From an uncultured Fibrobacter sp. (GTDB lineage Bacteria; Fibrobacterota; Fibrobacteria; Fibrobacterales; Fibrobacteraceae), in NCBI RefSeq assembly GCF_937877005.1, contig NZ_CALEFV010000135.1, positions 1-7,845 on the forward strand: DNA of 7,845 nt, read 5' to 3'. Position numbers and translations under genes: made by a program. The first letter of the stretch is position 1. Every line of letters starts with the position of its first letter. The notes beneath the pieces are model-generated. The model did no database searches. It was not told where the DNA came from and was given only the letters and a program-made list of their open reading frames with translations. This document shows positions 1 to 5,544 of the stretch, in pieces.

Positions 1-648
1 AGTGGCCAGGGCTGGGGTTCCCGCTACTGGGACTGCTGCATGCCTCACTGCGCATGGAGCGGCAATACCAGCAATCCGACCAGAGCCTGCAACGCCCAGA
101 TGCAGAATATCGGCGAAGCGGGTGGCAGCGTCTGTAGCGGCGGTTCCGGTGGCGTCTGCGATGTTCAGGCACCGTGGGCAGCCAGCGAAAATTTGGCCTT
201 CGCCTTTGCAGCCGTTCCTGCAGGACTCGGTGGCGAATGCGGAAAGTGCTTCCTCCTCACATTCGACGGCAACTCCCACAACGGCGGTAGCGGCGCCAAT
301 ACGTCCGGCCTCCGGGGCAAGCAGATGGTCATCATGGTTTCTAACATCGGTGGCGACGTAGGTTCCAACCAGTTCGATATCATGATTCCGGGCGGTGGTG
401 TCGGCCTATACAACGGTTGCGGCACACAGCTCGGCATCAACAGCACGGGCGCCCAGTACGGTGGCTTCATCACCGACTGTAAGTCCGATCCCAGCTGCGT
501 CAAGCAGAAGTGCTCCGCATTCAGCAAGTATCCGAAACTCCAGGCCGGCTGCGAATTCTCCGCAACCTGGATGGGTGGAGCCAACAATCCGAGCTTCAAG
601 TTCGAGGAACTGGAATCCTGCCCGTCGGAAATCTCTTCCAAGTGGTAA
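1..648 (+). CDS. GH45 endoglucanase, 5'-truncated by window edge
   Basis: Secreted cellulase that cuts internal beta-1,4-glucan bonds with inversion (family knowledge). The frame is open from base 1 to a TAA at 646-648, giving 215 visible residues. The first visible residues contain YWDCC (9-13), the GH45 signature carrying the catalytic base, here D11. The second catalytic Asp of the family, in an HFD/QFD-IPGGGVG context, is D126. ECGKC near 80 and the ending GCEFSATW...NPSFKFEE also match the GH45 core. I count fourteen cysteines, as expected for this disulfide-rich fold. Only about ten residues precede the catalytic Asp, so nearly the whole catalytic domain is present; the signal peptide and any N-terminal module lie outside the window. 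No cellulose-binding module or basic tail follows the domain. An internal ATG at base 40 is downstream of the catalytic D11 and cannot be the start. The gene ends just before a strong terminator. Family assignment is firm; substrate detail is inferred. Confidence 0.93.
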   Translation, partial: SGQGWGSRYWDCCMPHCAWSGNTSNPTRACNAQMQNIGEAGGSVCSGGSGGVCDVQAPWAASENLAFAFAAVPAGLGGECGKCFLLTFDGNSHNGGSGANTSGLRGKQMVIMVSNIGGDVGSNQFDIMIPGGGVGLYNGCGTQLGINSTGAQYGGFITDCKSDPSCVKQKCSAFSKYPKLQAGCEFSATWMGGANNPSFKFEELESCPSEISSKW

Positions 649-667
649 TCACTTCCTAGGAAATTCG

Positions 668-698
668 AAAAGCCGCGGCAAAAACCGCGGCTTTTTTT
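668..698 (+). terminator. Intrinsic terminator of the GH45 gene
   Basis: AGCCGCGG (671-678) pairs with CCGCGGCT (685-692) around a CAAAAA loop. The stem can extend by A-T pairs using the upstream A run, and it runs straight into seven T (692-698). It lies 20 nt after the GH45 stop codon. Confidence 0.92.
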
Positions 699-724
699 GT
701 GAGGCACGGACTATAGGGTGGTTT

Positions 725-744
725 TAGGAGGGTTTCCCCTCCTA
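725..744. other. Perfect 8-bp inverted repeat in the GH45-SGNH spacer
   Basis: TAGGAGGG (725-732) pairs perfectly with CCCTCCTA (737-744) around a TTTC loop. No T run follows on the plus strand; on the minus strand the stem is followed by AAAACC, so it is not a canonical terminator in either direction. The surrounding spacer (699-785) has no ORF with coding character. It may be part of a Fibrobacter intergenic repeat, but only one copy is visible here. Confidence 0.5.
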
Positions 745-785
745 GGAAGAGGGGTAGCGGATGACCGAGAAGCGGGCAGGAGCGA

Positions 786-811
786 GGGGAGGGCGCTCCC
801 CCTTTGTTTTT
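786..811 (+). terminator. Terminator-like GC hairpin upstream of the SGNH gene
   Basis: GGGGAG (786-791) pairs with CTCCCC (796-801) around GGCG, and is followed by CTTTGTTTTT (802-811). This has the form of an intrinsic terminator facing right. It would block residual read-through from the left, and its T-rich side merges into the promoter element of the next gene. It is the second terminator-like structure after GH45. Confidence 0.5.
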
Positions 812-830
812 ATATTTAAAGTCAAAGGAG
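811..830 (+). promoter_or_regulatory. TATATTTA promoter element and ribosome binding site of the SGNH gene
   Basis: TATATTTA at 811-818 resembles both a sigma-70 -10 box and the Bacteroidota TAnnTTTG element. No -35 hexamer is seen at normal distance. With standard spacing the transcript would start near 823. AAAGGAG (824-830) lies 9 nt before the ATG at 840 and fixes that codon as the start, rather than the in-frame TTG at 804. Confidence 0.6.
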
Positions 831-839
831 TGTTACAGG

Positions 840-1865
840 ATGTTTGGTAGGAAACAGTATAAAACGAATTTTGCAACGGTTGCATTCGCAGCGCTTGCCC
901 TGGCGGGCCCTTCATTTTCGATCAATGTCGCCTGTGTCGGCAACAGCATTACAGAGGGTTACGGAATCTGGGCCGACAAGAAATATCCCGACCACCTGCA
1001 GGAAATGCTCGGCAGCGACTACACCGTCAGCAATTTCGGAGTCTCCTCGATGACGTTTGCAGGCGCCACAATCAAAGGCGGCGAAAACAGATCCAGCTAC
1101 TGGACGACCGAAAAGTTCAAGGCGGCACTCGCCTCCAATCCGGATATCGTCGTGATCGAGCTCGGCACCAACGACAGCAAGTACTTCACGGACAAATGCA
1201 TCTGGGAGGGCGCCGAAAAATACAACTACCTTTATGGCCAGTGCGAAAAATCGCAGCTGTACGCCGATTACGAGGCGCTAATCGACACCTTCGCGCACCT
1301 GCCCACGAATCCCGAGATTTACGCCACGCTACAACCCTACAGCAACAACTGCAACTGGGGTATCATGGACACGGCAATCGTAAGCCAGATCAATCCCATC
1401 ATCAAGGAAACCGCCATCAAGAAGGGAGTGAACATTATCGACCTGCATACGCTATTCCAGACACCCGCATGGTTTTTGGATGACAGCGTGCACCCGAACG
1501 CTGCAGGCGCCCAGGAACTTGCCAAAATCGTGAACAAGTACATCACCCTCGCAAAGCCTGAAATCAAGCAGAACGGGGCAACCTTGCAAGCCGAAGGCAA
1601 TGCCTATGGCTACCTCTGGTACAAAGACGGCAAGCTTATCGAAGGTGCCGACAAGCCTACCCTTACGCTTAACGAGAAGGGTAAATACAAAGCCCTTATA
1701 AAAGTCGAAAGCGACAACGATTCGTGGCTCATGAGCAACGAAATCGAGGTCACGGAATTGAACGGCGGCACCACGAAGATCGCACCCAAGCGCAACAAAA
1801 AAGCGCAGCCGAAGCTGCGCAAGCTGCATCACAAGGTAGATGTAAAAGGACGTCGCGCCGACTAG
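840..1865 (+). CDS. Secreted SGNH/GDSL-family esterase with Ig-like domain and basic tail
   Basis: 341 residues. A signal peptide covers about residues 1-27 (basic start, then a hydrophobic Ala/Leu stretch ending GPSFS). The catalytic domain follows at once with the SGNH blocks: GNSIT (34-38, nucleophile Ser36), the block-II Gly in NFGVS (G67), GTND (109-112) and DSVH (215-218, catalytic Asp and His). This points to an extracellular ester hydrolase; removal of acetyl groups from plant polysaccharide is a reasonable guess given the GH45 and lyase neighbours, but the substrate is not shown by sequence. Residues about 240-305 look like a small Ig-like beta domain (YLWYKDGKLIEGA, then NEKGKYKALI). 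The last 31 residues hold 12 Lys/Arg and resemble the basic C-terminal tails of Fibrobacter secreted enzymes. The gene has its own promoter and Shine-Dalgarno. Its stop overlaps the stop of the convergent hydrolase. Confidence 0.88.
   Translation: MFGRKQYKTNFATVAFAALALAGPSFSINVACVGNSITEGYGIWADKKYPDHLQEMLGSDYTVSNFGVSSMTFAGATIKGGENRSSYWTTEKFKAALASNPDIVVIELGTNDSKYFTDKCIWEGAEKYNYLYGQCEKSQLYADYEALIDTFAHLPTNPEIYATLQPYSNNCNWGIMDTAIVSQINPIIKETAIKKGVNIIDLHTLFQTPAWFLDDSVHPNAAGAQELAKIVNKYITLAKPEIKQNGATLQAEGNAYGYLWYKDGKLIEGADKPTLTLNEKGKYKALIKVESDNDSWLMSNEIEVTELNGGTTKIAPKRNKKAQPKLRKLHHKVDVKGRRAD
1794..1820 (-). terminator. Minus-strand UUCG terminator of the hydrolase gene, inside SGNH coding sequence
   Basis: Read on the minus strand, GCGCAGC-TTCG-GCTGCGC (1820 to 1803) is a perfect 7-bp stem closed by a C(UUCG)G tetraloop. 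It is followed by six T (1802-1797) and then GTTG. It lies 41 nt past the hydrolase stop codon. On the plus strand the same bases encode the Lys/Arg-rich tail of the SGNH protein, so one stretch serves as protein code on one strand and terminator on the other. Confidence 0.85.
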
Positions 1866-2893
1866 AGCCTGGACTCCAGGAATTTAAACATCTTGCCGTA
1901 GGCATTTTCGCGGACCGGCTTTGGGGAAAGGAACAAGTCGTGAAGCCCGCCCTCGATCCGTTCGAGCTGCACGCTCGGACCAAGATTCGCACCGAACTCG
2001 CGGATATGCTCGACGTCCAGGACGCCGTCGCAATAGGTATATTCTTCGCTCCAGTCGTCGTCACGGAAACTGCAACCGCTATGCATCACGAGCACGGGCG
2101 ATACAAGCTGCATGCCCTGCTGCACGCGGACATGTCCCTGGTGAATAGCGCGGAGCCAGCCCAAATTAATCGGAAGACTTCCGCGAATCTTGAGGTCAAG
2201 GCTGTAGTTCCACTCCCCCACGCCGTACTGATGCAGGCTCCGGTCGTAGTTCTCGTTATGGCTGCGCGGAACGCCGATTGTCGGGAACACGCCGCCAATG
2301 GCCGAAAGCACGGGCACGGCGAGGCGGCGTACCGGCCACGGATAGTTCATTTCGAGGAAGGGACTGTTGAGCACAATAGCCGCAATCCCGGAACCGCTGT
2401 TGCGGTCGGCAGCATAGAGGCAGGCGATAAGTCCGCCGGTGCTGTGACCCAACAGAACGAGCGGAAGCGTATCACCCTCTATCGTTCGCATCGTGGCGAT
2501 GGCGGAATCTAATTCCGGGTAGTACTCCGCAATGTCATAGAGTTCACCCAAGGTTTCGCCCTTGCGGTACGAACGGCCGTAATGGTGTAAGTCTATGGCG
2601 TAGAAGGAATATCCCGCCGAATCCATCCGCTGCGCAAGTTCGTACTGGAAAAAGTAATCGTTGAAACCATGAATGTAGAGCACCATCGCCTTGCGTGGCA
2701 TGGCGGAATCAGTGACCGTAGCCGAATCCGCATCGGGCGCGTAATGAATCAATGTCGCACGAAAGCCGCTTTCTCTAAGATCGTAAGCAAGAGTCCTAAA
2801 GGAACTTCCCAGCAAGGAATCCGGCGCCATGTTCACGCCACCCGCAAGCAACGTGGACACGAACAGCGTACACAATAATCCCACCCATTTCAT
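1862..2893 (-). CDS. Exported alpha/beta hydrolase (serine aminopeptidase S33 / monoacylglycerol-lipase-like)
   Basis: 343 residues. The N-terminus (about 1-19) is a hydrophobic signal peptide or anchor, so the enzyme probably acts in the envelope or outside. The fold shows strand-HG oxyanion motif LYIHGFND (72-79), DLHHYGRS (101-108), and the nucleophile elbow LLGHSTGG (147-154, Ser151). The likely acid is D293 in LDVEH and the catalytic His is H318 in GGLHD. Two cysteines (274, 288) flank the acid loop. This layout fits the Hydrolase_4 group (lysophospholipase / monoglyceride lipase-like); the ester substrate cannot be told. ATG at 2891-2893 starts 18 nt after the stop of the upstream CAP gene, so the two may be cotranscribed, but a TATATTTG lies in that gap and there is no Shine-Dalgarno. 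Its TAG stop shares the CTAG at 1862-1865 with the SGNH gene. Confidence 0.87.
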   Translation of the reverse strand: MKWVGLLCTLFVSTLLAGGVNMAPDSLLGSSFRTLAYDLRESGFRATLIHYAPDADSATVTDSAMPRKAMVLYIHGFNDYFFQYELAQRMDSAGYSFYAIDLHHYGRSYRKGETLGELYDIAEYYPELDSAIATMRTIEGDTLPLVLLGHSTGGLIACLYAADRNSGSGIAAIVLNSPFLEMNYPWPVRRLAVPVLSAIGGVFPTIGVPRSHNENYDRSLHQYGVGEWNYSLDLKIRGSLPINLGWLRAIHQGHVRVQQGMQLVSPVLVMHSGCSFRDDDWSEEYTYCDGVLDVEHIREFGANLGPSVQLERIEGGLHDLFLSPKPVRENAYGKMFKFLESRL

Positions 2894-2898
2894 GGGTG

Positions 2899-2906
2899 CA
2901 AATATA
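2899..2906 (-). promoter_or_regulatory. TATATTTG element 5 nt before the hydrolase ATG
   Basis: On the minus strand TATATTTG (2906 to 2899) is followed by CACCC and the ATG at 2893. It matches the Bacteroidota TAnnTTTG consensus. If used with standard spacing, transcription would begin at about 2894, one base before the start codon, giving a practically leaderless mRNA. The 18-nt gap to the upstream gene has no Shine-Dalgarno. No -35 box is visible; chance occurrence in an operon gap cannot be excluded. Confidence 0.5.
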
Positions 2907-2911
2907 ACAAA

Positions 2912-3679
2912 CTAGAAAAAGTTCACGTTGAACCAGCCCTTCTTTCCGTCCTCGGAAAGAGCGATGCCGCAGGCGACCTTGGTGTAGTCGCCCTTCATGT
3001 TCAGATAGTGACCGATATAGCGATAGTCCTCGGACTTTTCAGGATCGCGTTCGCCGCTAGTCACCAGCGCCTTTTCGTCTTCCCACATCATCTTGAGGTA
3101 GGATTCCGCAACTTCGGACGCAGTGCCGTGCCAGGAAGTACTAAAGTTCGGGCCGCTGTTCTGCGCATATTCGCCACAGTCGCCCATGTGACCGTGCGCC
3201 TTGTTTTCGGCCATGTCGTCGGCGGCCTCCTTGTCGGTACAGGCCTGCTTTTCTTCGGCGGCAAGTGTCAAGGGTTGGAGATTTTCGGTAGCGCGGTACT
3301 CGTTGATTTTGGCGAGGCAATCCTCGCGCCAGTTTTCGGTGAAGAAAGCGTTGTCCTTGGATTCGGAAGCGCTAGAGACAAGGGTGCTGTCGCTCGAGGC
3401 CGGCGTAGCGGACTCTTCCGACGAGGAAGATACTTGCGAGACAGAAGATTCCGACGATGTAGGCTCCTGTGAAACAGAAGATTCCGGCGAAGACGTTTCC
3501 TGCGAATCAGAGGACTCCTGTACAGCAGATTCTTCCGATGACGAAGGTTCCTGCGAAGCGGAGGACTCCTCGACGACCGTTCCGGAATCTGCACTCGTAG
3601 AAGAAGAGTCGTCGGAGCATGCCACGAAAAGAGCCGAAACAAATGCAGCTGCGACTGCGGCCTTGACAAAAGATCTCAT
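2912..3679 (-). CDS. CAP/SCP-domain lipoprotein with Ser/Glu-rich linker
   Basis: 255 residues from the ATG at 3677-3679. That start is chosen because GGAG (3688-3685) sits 5 nt upstream and the product then begins with a lipoprotein signal: MRSF, a hydrophobic core, and lipobox LFVAC with Cys21 as the lipidated residue. An upstream in-frame start would add 20 residues with no signal character. Residues 22-110 are a flexible Ser/Glu/Asp/Gln linker built on an 11-residue repeat. Residues about 118-255 are a CAP (SCP/PR-1/allergen V5) domain: CLAKINEYRA (121-130), HGHMGDCGEYAQN (162-174), MMWEDE (197-202) and YIGHYLNM (221-228), with H164, E170, E200 and H224 as candidate cavity residues. Bacterial CAP proteins are mostly of unknown function, so none is assigned. 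The linker would hold the domain away from the membrane. It is the first gene of a likely pair with the downstream hydrolase. Confidence 0.88.
   Translation of the reverse strand: MRSFVKAAVAAAFVSALFVACSDDSSSTSADSGTVVEESSASQEPSSSEESAVQESSDSQETSSPESSVSQEPTSSESSVSQVSSSSEESATPASSDSTLVSSASESKDNAFFTENWREDCLAKINEYRATENLQPLTLAAEEKQACTDKEAADDMAENKAHGHMGDCGEYAQNSGPNFSTSWHGTASEVAESYLKMMWEDEKALVTSGERDPEKSEDYRYIGHYLNMKGDYTKVACGIALSEDGKKGWFNVNFF
3411..3600 (-). repeat. Degenerate coding tandem repeat (11-codon period) of the CAP lipoprotein linker
   Basis: On the plus strand, similar TGYGAAnCAGAnGAYTCC blocks begin at 3435, 3468, 3501 and 3552, spaced 33, 33 and 51 nt. In the protein these give units such as SSDSQETSSPE, SSVSQEPTSSE and SSVSQVSSSSE, preceded by a longer 17-residue unit. 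All steps are multiples of three, so copy-number change keeps the frame. Confidence 0.75.
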
Positions 3680-3776
3680 AAACACTCCATGGTTATATAC
3701 CTGTAGATAATCTAAATAATTTACCGACGGGAAGGACATCGGATTGGCAAAACTTCGCTCAATGGCACCCCTCTAC

Positions 3777-3807
3777 TTGACCACCAATATGCATATAACT
3801 ATATTTG
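3777..3807 (+). promoter_or_regulatory. Promoter of ahcY
   Basis: TTGACC (3777-3782), a 17-bp spacer, then TATATT (3800-3805), each hexamer matching the sigma-70 consensus at five of six positions. The -10 region also reads TATATTTG, the Bacteroidota TAnnTTTG element. It is the best promoter in the window. The expected start is near 3812, giving a leader of about 47 nt. Confidence 0.75.
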
Positions 3808-3821
3808 TGCATAAAAGAAGC

Positions 3822-3857
3822 ATGGGGCGCAAAGTTTGTGCCAAAGGATATAAATAA
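3822..3857 (+). other. ahcY leader: 11-codon ORF with hairpin before the ribosome binding site
   Basis: ATG at 3822 opens a short frame, MGRKVCAKGYK, ending at TAA 3855-3857, with one base before the ahcY ATG at 3859. Within it GGCGCA (3826-3831) can pair with TGTGCC (3837-3842, one G-U) around AAGTT, directly before the AAAGG (3843-3847) that serves as the ahcY Shine-Dalgarno. TTTGTGC occurs twice (3804-3810, 3835-3841). It does not match the SAH riboswitch as I know it. Translation of the mini-ORF is not shown. Confidence 0.3.
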
Positions 3858-3858
3858 C

Positions 3859-5319
3859 ATGGAATACAAAATTAAGGATATCAACCTTGCAGTGGAAGGC
3901 CGCAAGGAACTCGACCTCGCCGAAACCGAAATGCCGGGCCTGATGGCGCTGCGCAAGGAATACGCCGGCAAGAAGCCGCTCGCAGGTGCGCGCATCATGG
4001 GTAGCCTCCACATGACCGTGCAGACCGCTATTTTGATTGAAACGCTCGTGGACCTCGGCGCCGACGTGCGCTGGGTCAGCTGCAACATCTTCAGCACGCA
4101 GGACAACGCTGCCGCCGCCGTCGTGGTCGGCAAGAAAGGCACCGTAGAAAACCCGCAGGGCGTGCCCGTGTTCGCCTGGAAGGGCGAAACCCTCGAAGAA
4201 TACTGGGAAAACACCGCCCGCGCCCTAGTGTGGCCCGACGGCAAGACCGCAGACCTCATCGTGGATGACGGCGGCGACGCTACCATGCTCGTGACCTGCG
4301 GCGCCGAATTCGAAGATGCCGGCAAGGTGCCCGAATTCAACCCCGCTACCGACAGCGAAGAATGGGGCGTGTTCCTCGCCACTTGCAAAAAGATTTTTGA
4401 GAAGGACCCGAAGCAGTGGACCCGCGCCCGCGAAACTCTCCGCGGCGTTTCCGAAGAAACCACTACCGGCGTGCATCGCCTTTACCAGATGGCCCAGGCC
4501 GGCCGCCTCAAGTTCCCGGCAATCAACGTGAACGATTCCGTGACCAAGTCCAAGTTCGACAACCTCTACGGCTGCCGCCACTCCCTCATCGACGGCATCA
4601 ACCGCGCCACCGACGTGATGATGGCCGGCAAGATCGCAGTCGTGTGCGGCTACGGCGACGTGGGTAAGGGCTGCGCACAGTCCCTGCGCGGTCAGGGCGC
4701 TCGCGTGATTATCACTGAAATCGACCCGATTTGCGCGCTCCAGGCCGCCATGGAAGGCTACGAAGTCAAGACCCTCGACGAAGTCGTTAGCTACGCCGAC
4801 ATCTTCGTGACCACCACCGGCAACACCGGCATCATCAGCGCCGCCCAGATGGAAAAGATGAAGCACCGCGCTATCGTGGGTAACATCGGTCACTTCGACA
4901 ACGAAATCGACATGGCCGGCCTCAAGAAGATTCCGGGCATCAAGCGTAACGAAATCAAGCCGCAGTACGACGAATGGATTTTCCCCGACGGCCACAGCAT
5001 CCTTATCCTTGCTGAAGGCCGCTTGCTGAACCTCGGCTGCGCTACTGGTCACCCGAGCTTCGTGATGAGTGCAAGTTTCACGAACCAGACCATCGCGCAG
5101 ATCGACCTCTGGCTCAACGCACAAGGGAAGGCTACTGTCGCCGGCATCAAGTACGAAAGCGGCGTCGTGTACACGCTCCCGAAGATCCTCGACGAAAAGG
5201 TCGCACGCCTGCACTTGGAAAAGCTCGGCGTTCACCTGACGACCCTCACCAAGGCCCAGGCCGACTACATCGGCGTATCCGTCGAAGGCCCGTACAAGGC
5301 GGATCACTATCGTTACTAG
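3859..5319 (+). CDS. ahcY: Adenosylhomocysteinase (S-adenosyl-L-homocysteine hydrolase)
   Basis: NAD-dependent cytosolic enzyme that splits S-adenosylhomocysteine, the by-product of methyltransferases, into homocysteine and adenosine, relieving product inhibition and feeding the methionine cycle. 486 residues, with the roughly 40-residue insertion (about 150-190) of the longer bacterial/plant form. Key sites by comparison with the human enzyme: GSLHM (His51), LIVDDGGD (133-140), SEETTTGVH (Glu199), NDSVTKSKFDNLYGC (225-239, with Lys230, Asp234 and Cys239), the Rossmann GYGDVGKG (264-271), NIGHFDNE (342-349, His345) and the conserved terminal KADHYRY with Lys480. All expected residues are present. 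ATG 3859 is chosen over the in-frame upstream ATG at 3805 because AAAGG lies 11 nt before it, the upstream codon falls inside the promoter, and family homology begins here. It is transcribed alone, divergently from the CAP gene, and closed by a terminator. Strongly GC-biased codons suggest high expression. Confidence 0.97.
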   Translation: MEYKIKDINLAVEGRKELDLAETEMPGLMALRKEYAGKKPLAGARIMGSLHMTVQTAILIETLVDLGADVRWVSCNIFSTQDNAAAAVVVGKKGTVENPQGVPVFAWKGETLEEYWENTARALVWPDGKTADLIVDDGGDATMLVTCGAEFEDAGKVPEFNPATDSEEWGVFLATCKKIFEKDPKQWTRARETLRGVSEETTTGVHRLYQMAQAGRLKFPAINVNDSVTKSKFDNLYGCRHSLIDGINRATDVMMAGKIAVVCGYGDVGKGCAQSLRGQGARVIITEIDPICALQAAMEGYEVKTLDEVVSYADIFVTTTGNTGIISAAQMEKMKHRAIVGNIGHFDNEIDMAGLKKIPGIKRNEIKPQYDEWIFPDGHSILILAEGRLLNLGCATGHPSFVMSASFTNQTIAQIDLWLNAQGKATVAGIKYESGVVYTLPKILDEKVARLHLEKLGVHLTTLTKAQADYIGVSVEGPYKADHYRY

Positions 5320-5343
5320 ACGATAGAACGCTCGCTACGCGAG
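5308..5343. other. Two short perfect hairpins at the end of ahcY
   Basis: TATCGT (5308-5313) pairs with ACGATA (5320-5325), with the ahcY stop codon inside its loop. CTCGC (5331-5335) pairs with GCGAG (5339-5343) around TAC. Neither has a T run. They begin a series of stem-loops that continues to the terminator at 5440. Confidence 0.45.
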
Positions 5344-5362
5344 CTACAGACGAAAGAAAAAT

Positions 5363-5398
5363 GTGTCATCCTGAGCGACCATAGGTCGCGAAGGATCT
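5363..5398. repeat. GTCATCCTGAGCGA-type intergenic palindromic repeat
   Basis: The stretch forms a symmetric stem-loop: ATCCT (5368-5372) with AGGAT (5392-5396) and GCGACC (5375-5380) with GGTCGC (5384-5389), loop ATA. The two helices are separated by GA facing GA (5373-5374, 5390-5391), a possible tandem sheared G-A step. TCATCCTGAGCGA...CGAAGGATCT is a sequence I recognise as a dispersed noncoding repeat in Fibrobacter and several other phyla. Only one copy is in this window, so the repeat status rests on recollection. Confidence 0.6.
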
Positions 5399-5400
5399 AA

Positions 5401-5440
5401 AAATCTCCCCGTGCAATGTAATATGCGCGGGGATTTTTTT
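5401..5440 (+). terminator. Intrinsic terminator of ahcY
   Basis: TCCCCGTGCA (5406-5415) pairs with TGCGCGGGGA (5424-5433), one G-U, around an eight-base A/T-rich loop. Seven T follow (5434-5440). It lies about 80 nt past the ahcY stop, after the palindromic repeat. Confidence 0.88.
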
Positions 5441-5532
5441 AATCCCTATAATATCAGCTCTCGTTTCTTTTCAACAATCTGCCAAATTCCATCATTCTTG
5501 ACTAGGCGAATAGGAAATCGCCGGCGGCTTTT

Positions 5533-5540
5533 TATATTTA
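5533..5540 (+). promoter_or_regulatory. TATATTTA element 4 nt before the 5545 start codon
   Basis: TATATT (5533-5538), with ATG beginning six bases later at 5545. Standard -10 geometry would put +1 on the A of ATG. There is no Shine-Dalgarno in CTTTTTATATTTACGCT. No -35 hexamer is seen at about 17 bp; a TTGACT at 5498-5503 is 29 bp away and probably irrelevant. The rest of 5441-5532 holds no gene that I can support. Confidence 0.55.
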
Positions 5541-5544
5541 CGCT

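Noticed and set aside
165..707. 180-residue minus-strand frame opposite GH45
   Set aside because: Crosses the GH45 terminator and lies antisense to a well-matched GH45 domain.
1..1865. GH45 and SGNH esterase as one operon
   Set aside because: A strong terminator at 668-698, a second terminator-like hairpin and a separate promoter lie between them.
1868..1880. CCTGG-ACT-CCAGG hairpin after the SGNH stop as plus-strand terminator
   Set aside because: Only a 5-bp stem with a 3-base loop and AATTT after it; too weak, and inside the hydrolase coding sequence.
1724..2512. 262-residue plus-strand frame opposite the hydrolase
   Set aside because: Runs across the end of the SGNH gene and antisense to a hydrolase with an intact catalytic triad; no recognisable motifs.
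3201..3710. Acidic Ser/Cys/Glu-rich plus-strand frame opposite the CAP lipoprotein
   Set aside because: Low-complexity antisense of the Ser/Glu repeat; the minus frame has lipobox, Shine-Dalgarno and CAP motifs.
3680..3739. Upstream in-frame start extending the CAP lipoprotein by 20 residues
   Set aside because: It would place a polar stretch before the lipoprotein signal; the ATG at 3679 has GGAG at proper spacing.
3740..3858. SAH or SAM riboswitch upstream of ahcY
   Set aside because: The leader after the predicted start is only about 47 nt and shows just one small hairpin; no recognisable riboswitch core.
4225..5307. 360-residue open frame on the minus strand opposite ahcY
   Set aside because: Shadow of strong GC-biased codons in ahcY; translation is Val/Ala/Gly/His-rich with no domain, and ahcY is certain.
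5447..5452. Perfect TATAAT just after the ahcY terminator
   Set aside because: The matching -35 position falls within the terminator stem and has no TTGACA likeness; a closer TATATTT explains the next gene.
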